64,000 bases of DNA from Histoplasma ohiense (GCA_017607445.1 JAEVHH010000003.1:3596001-3660000); one strand, 5' to 3'; numbered from the stretch's first letter, positions 23,345-35,096 are shown. Numbers and translations are program-made. The notes: generated from the sequence alone by a model not told the origin.

Positions 23345-23665
23345 GGCGATAAGGAAAATACACAGCAGGCAGATCCATACGTATAAAAGAGTTGTATGTT
23401 GGTATTCTCTACAACAATTCTTGCGGCGGGAGGCTTGGCGTTGGTTAGTCAGACTGTTCGCCCAAACTTCTTCAATAATTCTATCTCCAGATGACAAACA
23501 GCGCTCTCAATCTACCCTTGCACTCAAGCATTGTTTTTTGTGGCCGCTGAAATCCAGGATCGATATTTCGGACGCGCAAGCGCCATCTCTCCAGCTTTTG
23601 AAAGCATACGGAAACTCCTCCAGATATCGCAGATATAATCGCGTTCCGAGACGCTGCCAACAGCT

Positions 23666-25042
23666 ATGGAGGTTACTCCATCCCCTTCGGCGCTCGATCA
23701 AGTTGTGCGAAATTCGGCGAAGCGAACCCGCGATCTCTTCGGCTCCGATTATCTTTTACCCTCAGGATTCATCACAAATCCCGGCGACTCGATTGGTGTG
23801 TCATATCGACGAAAAGTAGAGTACGATGATGTGCAAACGCTCCCTCCTTCCCTTGCTGAGAAGCAGGCAAAGGCAACAGCGAGCAGAACGAAACGCCCGA
23901 AGGCAAGGACTGGTGCTGGCATTGCTGGTACCGGGACAGAAAGACCTGGCTCTTCAACTGCCCTCGTGATATCTTCACCGGCGGCTGGCTCACAACAATC
24001 AAATGGAGATAATTTGCCCACGAGTCTTGTACGGCGGCCAATGGTATCTCAACAACCAAAACCAGAATGGCACGCGCCCTGGAAGCTTATGCGAGTGATA
24101 TCGGGACACTTGGGTTGGGTCCGCAGTTTAGCGGTGGAACCTAATAATCAGTGGTTTGCAAGTGGTGCAGGAGATCGAACAATTAAAATATGGGATTTGG
24201 CAACCGGCAGCCTTCGTTTGACCCTTACCGGCCACATATCTACGGTGCGAGGTCTGGCAGTGTCTCCACGACATCCATACCTTTTCTCTTGCGGTGAGGA
24301 TAAGATGGTCAAATGCTGGGATCTCGAAACAAACAAGGTCATCCGACATTACCACGGCCATCTAAGCGGTGTTTACACCCTCGATTTACATCCCACTCTC
24401 GACGTCCTCGTAACAGGAGGACGAGACGCCGCCGCTAGAGTGTGGGACATGCGAACACGAAGCAACGTCCACGTGCTTTCCGGACATAGAACAACCGTCT
24501 CAGACCTGAAATGTCAAGAAGCTGACCCACAAGTCATCACCGCCTCCCTTGACTCAACCGTTCGAATGTGGGACCTGGCCGCAGGCAAAACCATGGGCGT
24601 CCTAACCCACCATAAGAAAGGGGTTCGAGCGTTGGCTGTCCATCCGAAGGAATTCACATTCGCCAGCGCCAGCGCCGGAAGCATTAAACAGTGGAAATGT
24701 CCCGAAGGTGCCTTCATGCAGAATTTCGAGGGCCATAATGCCATCATCAATAATCTTGCGGTCAATGAGGATAACGTATTGTTCTCTGGTGGCGACAATG
24801 GCTCCATATCCTTCTGGGACTGGAAGACTGGCCATCGATTCCAGTCTCTGGATACAACTGCTCAACCCGGTTCATTGGATGCGGAGGCTGGTATTATGGC
24901 TGCTACGTTTGATCGGACCGGCCTCCGATTGCTCTGTGGAGAGGCTGATAAAACTATTAAGATCTGGAAGCCGGACGACGAGGCGACAGAAGAGACGCAT
25001 CCGTTGGATTGGAAGCCGACATTGGGGAGACAGAAATATTAA
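23666..25042 (+). CDS. PRP46: Pre-mRNA-splicing factor PRP46 (PLRG1), WD40 protein
   Basis: A single exon of 458 codons. A charged N-terminal arm of about 140 residues is followed by seven WD40 repeats. Readable repeat cores are GHLGWVRSLAVEP, DRTIKIWDLATG, GHISTVRGLAVS, DKMVKCWDLE, GHLSGVYTLDLH, DAAARVWDMRT and SLDSTVRMWDLAAG. The last repeat ends with ADKTIKIWKPD. The phrase WHAPWKLMRVISGHLGWVR immediately before repeat 1 is typical of PLRG1/Prp46. The protein is a Prp19-complex/NTC component required for spliceosome activation in the nucleus. Length matches other filamentous ascomycetes. Confidence 0.97.
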   Translation: MEVTPSPSALDQVVRNSAKRTRDLFGSDYLLPSGFITNPGDSIGVSYRRKVEYDDVQTLPPSLAEKQAKATASRTKRPKARTGAGIAGTGTERPGSSTALVISSPAAGSQQSNGDNLPTSLVRRPMVSQQPKPEWHAPWKLMRVISGHLGWVRSLAVEPNNQWFASGAGDRTIKIWDLATGSLRLTLTGHISTVRGLAVSPRHPYLFSCGEDKMVKCWDLETNKVIRHYHGHLSGVYTLDLHPTLDVLVTGGRDAAARVWDMRTRSNVHVLSGHRTTVSDLKCQEADPQVITASLDSTVRMWDLAAGKTMGVLTHHKKGVRALAVHPKEFTFASASAGSIKQWKCPEGAFMQNFEGHNAIINNLAVNEDNVLFSGGDNGSISFWDWKTGHRFQSLDTTAQPGSLDAEAGIMAATFDRTGLRLLCGEADKTIKIWKPDDEATEETHPLDWKPTLGRQKY

Positions 25043-25435
25043 TTTGGGATTTCTCTTGTTATGGAATGTGTTGTGCTTTAAAAATGTGCTTGCTTCCCAC
25101 AATAATTTTCGGTCATGCATTTGTCTGGCGTTGCGCAAAACTTTCGGTTGGTGTTTCGAGGCCCTTATGTACGAATTATCAGAGGAATATAATTTTATAT
25201 TTTTGGTGGCTTCTTATCCACTATATGAATAGAGTGACAAGCATTTGAACGGGTGTTGCTACATGTTCATGTTTATGTACTTGAAAAGTTCGCCCTCTAT
25301 TTTCACATATATAAACCCATCCTTTGTCTGAATCTAGTGAATGCAGCTGCATTTCGCTGATCAAATACACCATAATCATTTAACGTTCTTGGTATGTGCT
25401 ACATCCAAAAAAAAAAAGTCTTAAAAGAACCCAAC
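25043..25435. other. Convergent 3' spacer between PRP46 and ORC1
   Basis: It carries the 3' UTRs of both genes. An A-run at about 25407-25417 lies near the ORC1 3' end. Nothing else seen. Confidence 0.5.
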
Positions 25436-28057
25436 TCATTGCTCAAAACCCAGCCCTAACATCTTAGCCTCCTCATCCTCCCGAAATGCAGCTCTCACAT
25501 CCTCACTCGCAATCCTCAACCTCACCTTCCCACTTCTATCCGCTCCCCCTAATGCATGTCCCATCCCAGAGCCGCTTCCCTTAGCGCTCAACTCCCCTTC
25601 CAGCGCCAAAATACCAGAATTCATCAGCTCCACAGCGGCGAACCGCATCGCGCACACCCGTGATATACGTATATCGCTTCCCTTCTGCAACAAGTACGCT
25701 TTCAAGTTGCTGCTGGCCGCACCGGCGACTGCGACTGCTGCGTCGGCGACTCGCTTTGCTTCATCGAGGATGTCCCCGAACGTGGATTCGGTGATGCCGG
25801 TTCGACGGATGCGAGCCAGTAGGCCTGCAAGAAATACCTTGCCTGTTAATGGCAGACAGCGCAGTGACTGTTGGAGAGGTGTGGAGGTGGCTTCTTGGAT
25901 GGCTTGTTTGATGGTCGCGATGGTAACACGCGGGAGAGGGTTTGATTCCGTTTCTGAGATTGGTGGAAGCTTGTTATGCGCGGGTCCTGCCACGCGGTTT
26001 CGACGCGATACGCTTTTGCTTGGTGTTGGAGGGAGCGAGGATGTCTCCATGTCATCCATATGTATGCCATCTCCGTTGGAAAGCGAAAGGGCAGATTTTA
26101 GTTTGGCCTTTTCTGCGATTTCACTGGCTTGTTCTGCTATTTCCACTGCTCTCCGGCAAATGTCAAGGGCGCGTCGTGCATCTCCGCTAACTGCGGCAAC
26201 TTTACGGCTTGCGAATTGAATGGCATCTGGGTCGACTAAGTTTCCCGGTACGTTGCTAAGGCGAGAGCCAATAATTTCCATTAACTCTTGGTATTTGTAG
26301 CCGGAAAATGTAATTCGGGTCAAGCCTAGACGACTTGATATTTTGTTGCTAAGGGTTCTTTCGGGCAGGTCCATCGTGTTGGCCACGGCTAGCACAATCA
26401 AATGGGAGTATCTCAATGCTGGCCAATTGAAAAAATTATACATAACCGATTGATTTTTAGTAACAAGTTGGTCTAGCTCGTCCATCAAAACAACGCATGG
26501 TACCCGACGAGGGGACGGGTGAGAGAACTCCCGTTCCAGAAGATCAAGTGCATGAGATGGTGAAACGCGATCGCCTTTCAGGGCCTCCCAAAGCAATGAG
26601 TACGACTGGTGCGGATCCGTAACTTTCATGCCGTTAATCTCAACAAATACGAAGTCGTCTAATTCTTCTGCGAGCACGGACGCATTAAGCTGCGCTATCA
26701 CTTCTCGAACAGTTGCGGTTTTCCCTGTACCGGGAGGTCCAGATATATATATACATGTTCCAGTGCCGTCAGTGATGGCGAGACGCAGACAGTCGTAGAC
26801 AGTGTTAAATTCGCTGTCTCGACAAGGAAGAGAAGCCGGGACGCTTGACACATGTAGAAGATTGCGGGCCTGTCGATATGGAGATGACGTAAAATGAGAT
26901 GGAGAGAGTATTCGAGTTCCTAATGGAGTAAATTCTACTGGTTTCTTGACCACAATCCTGCCGGGGTTGTTAGCATATCAAATATGTATGCAATTATTTG
27001 AAATATATGGATGGATAGCGTACCTCTTATGAGTTGGGGTAGTGAGAACCTTCCGACGATGTCGGGATTGCGGTGTCCCTGCTACTGATGAGCTTTTGTG
27101 CTTTTTTCGTGGAGTAGTCGGCACACTTCCGTTTTCCTTGACATCTGCATACTTTACTCAAATTCCATCAGTCTTAATTCAAACACACATAAAAAAGGGC
27201 AATTGGCTACCCACGTCATCATCTGCTCCCTTTCGCTTTCGAGACCGCTTCAATCCAGCTTTCATAAAATCGATAAGCGCAAACAAGCCCTCTTCGGTCC
27301 CGTCGAAGATATCCTCCCATACAAATTCTTCGGTGTACTTCCCTTGAAGCTGATTGACACCTCTTCGGCAAATGATACATTTGTGGTACTCCGCCAATGC
27401 TGCTCTCCCTTTAGGGGGTATCCCGTTCGGGTACCGCTCCTCGAATGCAGCTCTTGATAGAACAATCGCTTTTCCATCTATCGACGTCAATGGGTTGACA
27501 TTAAAATCCATAGTTATGTATTGTTCATTAGGCAAAGCATCTTCTCTCCTCTTGTTTTTCGTTCCCAGAAATTCATCCGGCGATGCGAACCACATGATAT
27601 TGGCGCTTTTTACCAGGCTTCCTGTACCATCTTCGTCTTCATCATCCTCATAATCCCCCTCCTCCTCCTCCTCCTCTTCTAGAAACTCGCAAATGATACC
27701 AGCCCAGTCCTTTCCGGGCTCTGGGGACTTTAGCAGTACTGCCTGCCCCAGCCTGCACTCGAACGAGCCCATCCTTGCACCTATGATTTTCTTTGTGGCT
27801 TTTCTCCGTGAACGATGTGGGACTTTGCGGTTTGTGGGCGTCATACAATTGATTTCATCGTCAGAATCGCTTAATCGGGTGTCTCCAGTAGAAGCTTGGT
27901 CCGCTTCATATATCCATTCCCACGGATGGTCCTCATATCCAAGCTCGTCGTCCGAATCCTCACGGTAAACGCCGCCCTTTGTTAACCATTGTTTCGCGAG
28001 TTCCTCTGCTAGGTTTCGTTTCATTTTCCGCATTTCGGTTTTTTCGGTAGGAGCCAT
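25436..28057 (-). CDS. ORC1: Origin recognition complex subunit 1
   Basis: Three exons on the minus strand: 28057-27211, 27144-27024 and 26957-25436 (829 aa, phases agree, both introns 66 nt). The N-terminal part has a BAH-type region (LGQAVLLKSPEPGKDWAGII, then IMWFASPDEFL) containing an acidic tract of about 25 residues. The AAA+ domain has Walker A GPPGTGKTA at about 396-404, Walker B VVLMDELDQ and sensor-1 LAVANTMDLPER. A winged-helix region closes the protein. ORC1 binds ATP and loads MCM at origins with CDC6; the BAH domain distinguishes ORC1 from CDC6. The gene is divergent from NUP57, with about 470 bp between starts. Confidence 0.96.
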
Positions 28058-28528
28058 ATTTGATAAACGAACCTTGACATTTCACATTTCATATGAGTAT
28101 TCCGTAGGTTGTTCTGCTTGTGGAAAACATTTGTACTTTCCGTGACGCGTCTACCGCGCCTCCTATTGGCTAATACGCGTAGCTACTAATATACACCTTT
28201 TAGGTTTAGCGTATTCAGGTACAGATAATCACGTGTTCCAGTTCAACCACAGCTCAGAAAAACAATCATCAAAGCTTGAAATATCGATTTCGGTTGACGA
28301 CAGCAGGGCTTGGAGAGGTGGTCTTGACAGCGTTTATTGCTGATGTTCCCGCTTAGTTCTTCGCCTCTTGCTGGTATATAATATAGGCTCAAGGCACCGA
28401 ATTGCTTACAGTATCCGAGTGGCCTCATGCAACACCGCTGAAATTTCTCACGCGCCAGCTCAACCCGCTCGGGCGTTCCCTCAACCCGCTGAGCAATAGC
28501 TCCTGTGCTCCTTTTACATTGCGTTGCC
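28058..28528. promoter_or_regulatory. Divergent promoter between ORC1 and NUP57
   Basis: 471 bp separate the two starts. An ACGCGT hexamer (MluI cell-cycle box core) occurs at about 28145-28150, inside gtgacgcgtctac, within 90 bp of the ORC1 start. In yeasts MCB elements drive G1/S genes, so regulation of ORC1 by MBF is plausible but not shown. Confidence 0.4.
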
Positions 28529-30074
28529 ATGTCTCTTTTTGGACAGCAAACCGCTCAGCAGCCCCAGTCGACGGGGCTGTTTGGCCAGCAGACCGGAAGT
28601 CTATTCGGAGCACCACAGCAAGCAAAGCCCCTCTTTGGCTCTCTCGGCCAACAGCAGCAGCAACAACCTCAACAGCAGACCGGGAGTCTCTTTGGAGCAA
28701 GCACTCAGCAGCAGCAGCAGCAACCGCAGCAACAGACAGGGAGCTTGTTTGGCGGTATCCAACAAAACCAACAGAAACCAGGCGGGCTATTCGCTGGACT
28801 TGGGTCCAACACTCAAACGCAAACGCAACAAGGGGGCAATTTGTTCGCCGGACTTGGGTCTACTTCCGCTACACAGCAACCCCAACCAACGGGAGGTGGC
28901 CTTTTCGGAGGTTCTTCAACGCAACAGCAGCAGCCTCAGCAACAGCCATCGGGCGGCAGTATGTTCTCAGCATTCGGCCAGAATACCCAGCAACAGCAAC
29001 CACAGACACAGCAGGGTAGTGGACTCTTTGCAGGGGTTGGGGCAAGCACTCAGCCGCCACAACAGCCTTTCGGAGCTACACTTAGCGCTGGGCAGCAGCA
29101 TCAACAACCACTCGGACAATCTCAACAAAACGGAGCAACGTTGTGGACACCGGGACGAGGAATGACTGGCGGTTAGTGTTGATCTTGATCTTTACCGAAA
29201 ATCCTACACCACACATTCCTGACTCTATTTCAATAGTTCACCGTACAGTACCCATGCAAATGAGCCTTGTCACGGATAAGTGGCAGCCCACTAGTCGAAA
29301 CTCCCCGTTTCGCGCCCACCTATACAACAATGTAGGCGAAGATAATGCGCCCTTTTTCCAGCCTGGACCGAATGATGACGAAACGAAATGGGAGGAAGCG
29401 CTGCGGAAAAGACCTGGTCCGGGTTACGTCCCTGTGCTCGTCCAGGGGTTTTGGGAGCTGGGAAAACGAGCACAGCGACAGCGGGATTTCCTCGCCATGA
29501 TGCAAGTCCGCCTGCATGAAATCAATAACGCTCTCACAGAGCTCCTCTCGCGTCACGACCTGAAAATTTCGGTTAAGATTGCCGCCTGCCGACGAAAACA
29601 TACAGTCCTCAGTCAGAGATGTCTTGCCCTTGCGGCGAAAACGCAGATATTGAGGAATCGCGGGTACGCTATGGATGAGACCGAGGAGGAGTTGCAGAAG
29701 AAGCTTCACCAACTAGAGCGCTCCGTGTTCGACCCCTCCCTCAATGGCCGCACGGAGGAAATCTGGGCCAGAATGTTGGCTATCCGGGAACAGTCGAAGC
29801 GCCTGCAGCTGGAAGTGGAGAAAACTGGCCAAGAGTCTAACCAACAAGCCGATGATGAATTGGATGAGAGTGCTCTGAAGACGGCTAAAAAGGTATGCCA
29901 CTCCAACCCCGGAGCATTTTCGCTTGGTATTCTGCGAGATTATTTTTTGCCCCCCTTTCTGCTAACAAATCGCTCTAGATTCTGGAAAGCTATGCTGCAC
30001 AGATCCAGCATTTGAATAAGGAGCTTGCCGCTGCGCAGAGGGATTTTGAAACAATACACGGATCCTCGACATGA
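28529..30074 (+). CDS. NUP57: FG nucleoporin Nup54/NUP57
   Basis: Three exons: 28529-29171, 29237-29892 and 29979-30074 (464 aa, phases agree). Residues 1 to about 210 are Gln- and Gly-rich with repeated GLFG, SLFG and FG motifs (MSLFGQQTAQ, then TGLFGQQTGSLFG and onward), the phase-forming barrier of the pore. The C-terminal half is helical: WEEALRKRPGPGYVPVLVQG, FWELGKRAQRQRDFLAMMQ and KKLHQLERSVFDPSLNGR, matching the Nup54 alpha-helical domain that pairs with Nup62/Nsp1 and Nup58/Nup49. CAG/CAA runs encode poly-Gln linkers, so the N-terminal part is expected to vary in length between strains. Confidence 0.95.
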
Positions 30075-30700
30075 AGTGTGCTTCCTGTGATCTCGGCTCT
30101 AGTGTTAGTTTTTAGTTTTATTGTTCTTCTTCTCACATTCAATATATAATCATGGAATTGAGCCGGAAATTATTTTCTATTTTCTTCTATTCCTCTTCTT
30201 CTCTTACGAGCTCAGGAACATATATCCCAGTGGCGTAACGGGGTGGAAATATTGGAAACTATCAGCAATGGATCAGATCATCCTGTAAAACCCAAAAAAG
30301 AAAAAAATTGAGAGAACTTTATTATATATATATATATATATATATATATCAGTCCATCATCTTCATTTTACATCCCATAACCTAACCCTTTGCTTGCCGG
30401 ATAATTATTGTAGATGAAGAGTACAATGCAGAGATATGTAGACAATACACATGAGTCTAGTAGCTATCACCAACCAAAAACCAACCCTCCCTCCCCCCCC
30501 GGTTCTCTCTTTAGAGAAAAATATTTTAACGCAAACACCCCGTATCCATGATTTGGAAATCAGATATAAAAAATAAAAAGAGGGTTCCGCTGGGAACCAA
30601 TCGAATCCGTTTCGTTTAGCTCAGGGTGTCTATGTGATTTGATAGATCCCATGTTTGAAAAATGTAATCTGCGTAATACACACATGCTCTGAGGCACGGC
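30075..30700. other. Convergent spacer between NUP57 and TOM5 with (TA)n
   Basis: It contains a (TA)n tract at 30324-30349 and a short C-run at about 30491-30500. No gene seen. Confidence 0.55.
30324..30349. repeat. (TA)n microsatellite
   Basis: Thirteen uninterrupted TA units between the convergent NUP57 and TOM5 genes. Confidence 0.95.
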
Positions 30701-31248
30701 TTAGAATAGCTTCTTGACGAAACTTATCGCGAAGGGTGCTATAAAAAAAAAAAAAAAAGAGAGAGAGAGAGAGAGAGAGGTCAGCGGAGCTCTTGTGGGG
30801 GGGCTCTATATATATATATATATATATATATATTAGTTCACAACATACAGAGGTATAGGACAATACTGCCTGCAATGACCGTCTTCACCGTTTGATACGC
30901 CTCCTTTTCTCCAGCCTATAGAGAAAAATTCGCAAAGGCAATTTCACCATCTGTCAGTCCAGTCCGGTTTATCGCTACGTGAGGCAGGCTCAACCCCCTT
31001 TTCCCCTTTCCGCTTTCATTTCTGATGTCTGCGTGCCAACTCTGCGAAGTGAAATGTCGAGCGGGATAGGAAATCGAAAAGGGGGCAATAAATGAGAGGA
31101 AAAACAGAAAACGGACCTTTATCTCGACCTCAGAGAGCTGCGGATGGCCTGTTCATTTTGTCAATGAGGTTAGTTGATTTAATGGATTGAATACAGACTG
31201 GGGCTGGTTGTCGGGTGATGAGTCCAGTAACATACCTGGAGCAAACAT
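30701..31248 (-). CDS. TOM5: Mitochondrial import receptor subunit TOM5, 49 aa in four exons
   Basis: Exons on the minus strand are 31248-31236 (13 nt), 31148-31117, 30915-30849 and 30738-30701. All junctions are GT-AG and the phases close to exactly 50 codons with a TAA stop. The protein starts MFAPGHPQLSEVEIK, has a short acidic/amphipathic N-terminal half, then a single tail-anchor helix from about residue 26 (TVKTVIAGSIVLYLSPF) and ends FVKKLF. This matches fungal Tom5 in size and in the LYLSPF...KKL pattern; Tom5 passes preproteins from Tom20/22 to the Tom40 pore in the outer membrane. No exon is long enough to show as a notable open frame. Intron 3 (30739-30848) holds poly-A, (GA)n and (TA)n tracts. 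It is divergent from IWS1. Confidence 0.88.
30741..30833. repeat. Compound microsatellite within TOM5 intron 3: A-run, (GA)n, (TA)n
   Basis: An A-run of about 16 (30742-30757) runs into about 11 GA units. A (TA)n of about 13 units follows at 30808-30833. All lie inside the last intron of TOM5. Confidence 0.93.
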
Positions 31249-31718
31249 ATTGTAGGAGTTGAGTGACTTGGAGCTTCGAGAAGAGCTACGGGGGTATAAT
31301 TCGATTGAACGAGAGGAGGGTTTTTAAAATAGTATAGAGTAGATGTCGAAGTGGTATGAAAGAGAAGTCACTAATGCTTGGTTCGATTGTCGAATTATTT
31401 TTTGAGGTCTTGAAGCACGGGCCACCTAAATACCCATCGGACTCAAAAGCCTCGTCAAAAGGGCCAAAACCCGCCACCAGAACAGCGCTTCCTTTCGACT
31501 GCAAACGCTTCAACCCTTTTCCTCGCATTTATATGCACAGCGCCTATTATATTAGCCCTGGCTACTCTCCTCCTCTTTGGTCCTTTTGCACTATCCGAAA
31601 CCGGTTTGCCCTTTTGCTGGCCTCGCCCCCTTTTGATTCCCTAACCCGAGAAGCCATCCCCTTCGAAGTCTTGACTTGACGCGCACCTCTGTCTCTGGAC
31701 AGTAGATACGAAAAAAAA

Positions 31719-31750
<32 letters not shown>

Positions 31751-31812
31751 AAAAGGAAAAAAAAGAGAGATCTCTCACTACAAGGGCTCTTCCATCGCAG
31801 GAGCAGCCAGCC
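31249..31812. promoter_or_regulatory. Divergent promoter region between TOM5 and IWS1
   Basis: About 560 bp. A (GAAA)n tract at about 31711-31755 lies within 60-100 bp of the IWS1 start codon, so it is probably in its 5' UTR or core promoter. Confidence 0.5.
31711..31755. repeat. A-run plus (GAAA)n tetranucleotide microsatellite
   Basis: Ten A residues pass into about eight GAAA units, directly upstream of the IWS1 start. Confidence 0.93.
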
Positions 31813-33325
31813 ATGTCTGCCTCACCCGAGCTAGTAGCCGCAGAATCTCCCCTGGTGGACAAGGAAGATGACAGCATGCAACACAAGGAGGACGACATCG
31901 CAAAACTGGACCTTTCAGACGATGAATCTGTCCTTTCCGACGTCGACGACGCGCAGTTCGAAGACTTCGATGCCGCAAACGTCTCGATTGACGAGCGGCC
32001 GGCCATCGCCATAGACGAAGAGAACCTTAAGCTCATTGGCCGGCATAAGCGTGCACGCAATCAGGAGGAGGAGGAGCAGCGGAAGAAGAAGAAGAGCAAA
32101 GAGGGGCGTAGAGAGAAGAAGAGTCGCAGGCGGCAGGAGAGCGATGATGCGTTTAGTGGTGGGGAAGAAATTGAGGGAAAACGGGCGAGGAAGCGGAGTA
32201 GGAAGATTGTGGAGGAGATTAATGAAGAGGACCTGGACCCTGCTACCCGTATGTCCTCTTGCCCTACATCTACGATTACGGTTTTATCGCGATTACTGAC
32301 CCGGGAGGGGGGGGAACATTTCCTTTTTTCTTCTTTGATTTTTACAGGACGTCGCCGCGCGCTTGATCGTATGATGGATGAGCAACTTAAGAAGCCTACC
32401 AAACGGCGTGCTCGGAAGGCGGATGGGATTGTACGTGAACAAAACTGTGCATCTCAGCATCGGGAAGAACGAGAGCGGGGTGCTAATAAAAATTCGCCTG
32501 CAGGATCTCGCCGACCTGGCTGATGCGGAAATCGAAGATGTTCGAAGACGGATGACCGACGCGGCCAAGCTGGACAGTATAGCTCGGAAAGAGAACCGGC
32601 CCGCGATGCACAAATTGAAGATGCTCCCGGAAGTGGTTTCGCTCCTAAATCGCAACCAATATGTCAACAGCCTTGTCGACCCGGAAATCAACCTTCTCGA
32701 AGCAGTCAAATTCTTCCTGGAGCCACTGGATGACGGCTCCCTGCCGGCATACAACATCCAGCGTGATCTCCTTGCGGCACTAGGCAGACTCCCCATCAAC
32801 AAGGAGACGCTCATTGCCAGTGGCATTGGCAGGGTCATTGTATTCTACACCAAGAGCAAGCGACCTGAGATTGGAATCAAGCGGCAGGCGGAGCGTCTTC
32901 TCGCCGAATGGACCCGTCCTATCCTACAGCGCAGCGATGATTATTCGAAGAGAGTCTACGAGGAAGCCTATTTTGATCCCAGGTACGTCTTTATTTATTT
33001 TCCATCGGACACAGAAAGAGCCACCCAAAGCCACCCAAACTTGCTGACTTGTAACACCCCTCCCACACACAGTCAACTTGCTGCTCGCAACCAGGGCGTA
33101 TCGGCACAAGCCACCGCTGCAGAGGCTCGCGCACGAGAACTGCTACCGCCGCGCCTCGCCAACCGTGCACGTGTCGAAGCTGGACACACCTCGTATACCA
33201 TCGTGCCGCGCTCGACCACGGTGCAGGAGAGCAGATTTGCCCGTCCCCTGGGCGCAAGTGGCGAGGATCGATTCAGGCGGATGAAGGCCCGACAGGCGGC
33301 AGCGATGAAAGCGTCGAAGAGGTAA
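31813..33325 (+). CDS. IWS1: Transcription elongation factor IWS1 (SPN1)
   Basis: Four exons: 31813-32248, 32348-32430, 32504-32982 and 33073-33325 (416 aa, phases agree). The N-terminal third is acidic (DLSDDESVLSDVDDAQFEDF), then strongly basic (EEEEQRKKKKSKEGRREKK), the usual disordered region that binds Spt6 and histones. The TFIIS N-terminal-like domain follows at about 190-310: LLNRNQYVNSLVDPEINLLE, LAALGRLPINKETLIASGIG and ERLLAEWTRPI. The last exon has the conserved SYTIVPRST and ends with a basic tail. IWS1/Spn1 travels with RNA polymerase II and Spt6. Confidence 0.96.
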
Positions 33326-34268
33326 ATAAGCTCGATTGACAAGATGAGGAGCATTCATTCCTGTCTTGGGAGGGACACTAGGACAAAGGGACCTAGTGAA
33401 GCGGAAACGACAGTTCTGATCAAGTGTCTATCTATCTCTCTCTCTCTCTGTGTGTGGGTTGCCTTATTGCTACCATTCCGAACCGGCCTATTATTCCTCC
33501 AGTGATTTCCTTTTGTCATGTGCTTCGTCTTGATCCTCATCTGTATAACTTCAATGGACTTTGATTTTCCGTAGAGCCAGGACGGCGTTTTTGCGGGGGG
33601 GGGTTCTTTCTCAGCGCGCAATCTGTGATATAAAAACAAAAATAAAACGACACATTGTGTTCCCCTTTTGCTTCTTAATGCTTCTAAACAAATCCAATCC
33701 ATCCACCACAATCAACTCAAATACCGTACATACCGTACATACCGTACACATACCATACCCGGCGCACGAGAAACAAGTTCAAACACCGCGCTCGGCACAC
33801 GCAGCAGTGACACTCTGCCCGCCGCTGATTCGCCGGTCCAGCCTGCCAGCCCAACGCCCGCCGAATTGTTCCCGGGATCCCGCGGAGAAACCGGAATTGC
33901 AAGCCAGGTACCCGGTACCTCGCAGTCCGCGTGAATCCCCGCCGCGACCCAAGTCACTCCATGCCCAGAGTGACCTAGGCCTCGAAGGCGTGTTTTTCTG
34001 TTTTTCTGCTTTTCTGCTTTTCTTAGTTCACTGTGTCTCCAGGACGCGAGTCATAATTAGGTAATCCGGCGGTATCCCGACGCTGAAAGTCACCGGTTAA
34101 GAGTTAAGAGGACGAGGATTTCCTTTCTCGCGCAACTTTAACTTGGACTCTCTTAGCTTTGAGATAAAAGAGAGAGAGATCGCATAGATCGCTCTGTGTT
34201 TCTTTGGAATATCCCCAACTCAGTATCCACCCCCCTTCCTACAACACAACCATCACCGCCACTTCATC
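33326..34268. other. Intergenic between IWS1 and RCF2
   Basis: 0.94 kb. A direct repeat of the unit taccgtacat occurs at about 33722-33750 (three imperfect copies). A 167-codon frame at 33561-34064 has no domain and no codon bias I can recognise. No gene supported. Confidence 0.5.
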
Positions 34269-35096
34269 ATGAAGGTCCTCTCAAAAGAAGAAGAAAATGC
34301 CCACTACCGGTAAGAAACTCCCGGCGCCGCCGTCCAGCTCACAATGGCAAACCCCCACGGCCCTGTCTCTCATGCTCTAACCGAACTGCGCTAACGAACT
34401 GATTCATTCTCCAGAGCCGTTCTGCGTGGAGGCACAGTCGGCACTTTCCTCGGCCTTGTGGGCGGCACGGCTGCCCTGCTTGCGGCCTCCAAGCGCGTCC
34501 CGACCATCAAGAACCTCACCCTCCCCATGAAAGCCTTCCTCGTCACCTCCTCCGGCACATTCGTCGGCATCATCGCCGCAGACCACAGCTCGCGCTCCTT
34601 CGAGGCCTCCCAACACAGCGAACACGCCTTCCTCGGCGAGCGGGAAGCCCGCCTGCGCCAGGAAGAACTGGCCTCCATGTCCTCCTCGGACCGCATGTGG
34701 GCCTTCATCCGCAAGGAGAAATACAAGATCATGACCGTGTCGTGGGCTGCCAGCATGGTCGCCGCGTGGGTGATGGTGAGCCGGAACCCGACCCTGACCA
34801 AAGGCCAGAAGATCGTCCAGGCCCGTGTGTACGCCCAGGGCTTGACGTTGGCGGTCATGTGCGGCACCGCTGCGATGGAGATCAGCGACCAGCGGAAGGG
34901 CCGCGGTCTGCTGGACAAGATGAAGGAGAAGCAGGCCAAGACGGCGGAGAAGGAGAACGCCGGCTCGAAGAAGAAGAAGAAGGAGCGCTACCAGGGTGAG
35001 GAGCTGTGGAAGGATATGGTTGAGGCCGAGGAGGAGAGGCTGAATGCGAGAGATGCGCAGAAGCAGAAGCTGGAGCAGCAGGCGCAGAAACACTGA
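34269..35096 (+). CDS. RCF2: Respiratory supercomplex factor 2 (HIG1-domain mitochondrial protein)
   Basis: Two exons: 34269-34309 and 34415-35096 (240 aa, phase 2 join). The protein begins MKVLSKEEENAHYRAVLRGG. Two hydrophobic segments near residues 15-35 (TVGTFLGLVGGTAALLAAS) and 45-62 come first. A HIG1-type domain follows: FIRKEKYKIMTVSWAASMVA, MVSRNPTLTKGQKIVQARVY and AQGLTLAVMCGTAAMEI, with the conserved QxRxxAQ-like spacing (QARVYAQ). The C-terminus is a charged helix. Rcf2 associates with cytochrome c oxidase and the III2-IV supercomplex in the inner membrane. Length and the N-terminal membrane pair distinguish it from the shorter Rcf1. Confidence 0.9.

Noticed and set aside
33561..34064. 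167-codon plus-strand frame between IWS1 and RCF2
   Set aside because: No domain, a mixture of low-complexity segments, and no ATG start (begins at a non-ATG codon after filtering).
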